Assembly (NCBI GenBank): GCA_947493035.1
Contig: CANLOW010000006.1
Location: 1-64,000, forward strand
Direction: 5' to 3'
Origin: an uncultured Aquimarina sp.
Lineage (GTDB): Bacteria; Bacteroidota; Bacteroidia; Flavobacteriales; Flavobacteriaceae
DNA: 64,000 nucleotides
Part shown: positions 63,494-64,000 of the stretch, piece by piece
How positions within the stretch are numbered: position 1 is the first letter of the stretch
Layout: each line of letters starts with the position of its first letter
The notes under the pieces: model-generated
Databases searched by the model: none
What the model was told of the DNA's origin: nothing
The model's input: only the letters and a program-made list of their open reading frames with translations
Position numbers and translations under genes: made by a program

Positions 63494-64000
63494 ATGATAA
63501 AACCTTGGCTTCAAGCAGCTAGATTAAGAACATTGCCTTTATCTATTACAGGAATATTAGTTGGAAGTGCTGTAGCAGCTTTTCAACAACAATTTAATAT
63601 TTGGGTGTTTATTGGGTGTTTGTTTACGACAGTTGGATTGCAAGTGCTATCTAATTTTGCAAATGATTATGGAGATGGAGTTAAAGGTACAGATAACAAA
63701 GATCGAGTAGGTCCGGTAAGGGCTATTCAGTCAGGAGCGATTAGTCCTAGCCAAATGAAAAATGGGATGTGGATTACTGGTATATTGACTTTTTTAATAG
63801 CGTTAGGAACGATTTATACTGCTTTTGGAAGTGAACAATTTGGTTTAGCACTACTTTTTGTTTTGTTAGGGGTTGCTTCTATTGTAGCTGCTATAAAATA
63901 TACGGTCGGAAAATCAGCTTATGGCTATAGTGGTTTCGGAGATATTTTTGTGTTTTTGTTTTTTGGATTACTGAGTGTAATAGGGAGTTGTTTTTTGTAT
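63494..64000 (+). CDS. menA: 1,4-dihydroxy-2-naphthoate octaprenyltransferase, 5' part
   Basis: The gene runs off the right edge. The 169 residues visible begin MIKPWLQAARLRTLPLSITG. They contain the prenyl diphosphate-binding region LSNFANDYGDGVKGTDNKDR, then GPVRAIQSGAISPSQM, and several membrane helices, typical of MenA in menaquinone synthesis. The ATG at 63494 fits the family start. It may follow argE in the same transcript; the 38-nt gap holds more of the taatgcctaaagc-type words. Confidence 0.92.
   Translation, partial: MIKPWLQAARLRTLPLSITGILVGSAVAAFQQQFNIWVFIGCLFTTVGLQVLSNFANDYGDGVKGTDNKDRVGPVRAIQSGAISPSQMKNGMWITGILTFLIALGTIYTAFGSEQFGLALLFVLLGVASIVAAIKYTVGKSAYGYSGFGDIFVFLFFGLLSVIGSCFLY

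Noticed and set aside
1..64000. CRISPR arrays, prophage or plasmid modules
   Set aside because: No regularly spaced direct repeats, integrase, phage structural genes or replication module were found; mobile traces are limited to the transposase stump and REP-like elements.

Overview
The window is one AT-rich chromosomal segment of a marine bacterium of the Bacteroidota, most probably family Flavobacteriaceae. The evidence is a gliding-motility lipoprotein (GldI), a type IX secretion C-terminal signal on a leucine-rich-repeat protein, TAnnTTTG-type -7 promoter boxes, the lepB/dapB/parB/parA neighbourhood, an agarase-like glycoside hydrolase, and arginine synthesis through an acylornithine carbamoyltransferase. 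No rRNA, tRNA or CRISPR array was seen.

Region 1 (1-13 kb) is accessory. An AraC regulator and a secreted LRR/Ig protein are followed by a seven-gene Nit1C-type (nitrilase-associated nitrogen-starvation) cluster on the minus strand: Sll0783-like protein, Nit6803-type nitrilase, MSMEG_0568 radical SAM protein, GNAT, AIR-synthase-like protein, MSMEG_0570-like protein and MSMEG_0569 flavoprotein. A DUF1348 gene follows, and it shares a promoter box with the flavoprotein gene. A cupin/AraC regulator faces the cluster across a palindrome-rich intergenic region, and REP-like repeats flank it. A decayed second DUF1348 copy lies on the far side of the LRR gene. An AhpD-like gene ends the region.

Region 2 (13.4-18.4 kb) is a gatC-gatA-gatB operon in which GatB is fused in frame to a complete bacterial AspRS, a covalent Asp-tRNA(Asn)-forming unit. 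Behind it lie a transposase remnant and a broken GNAT gene.

Region 3 (19-46 kb) is mostly core. It holds a large FG-GAP/ASPIC surface protein, peptidyl-prolyl isomerases with gldI, a DHH phosphoesterase, ndk, a DciA-like gene and recF. It continues with a TPR protein, ribH, mutL, two rhomboids, an EEP nuclease, WbqC, lepB, dapB, parAB, YebC, two SDR-type genes and fbp.

Region 4 (46-64 kb) begins with purT. An arginine operon then follows a structured leader whose 34-codon ORF ends in an Arg-rich segment: acyltransferase, argG, argC, argD, proA, proB and a strong terminator. A block of unrelated genes (SDR, MGMT, PD40 protein, GH50-like agarase, LVIVD lipoprotein) separates this operon from argF', argB and argE. 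The window ends inside menA.

The two items most worth following up are the GatB-AspRS fusion and the arginine leader, which looks like a ribosome-controlled attenuator with mutually exclusive pairings.
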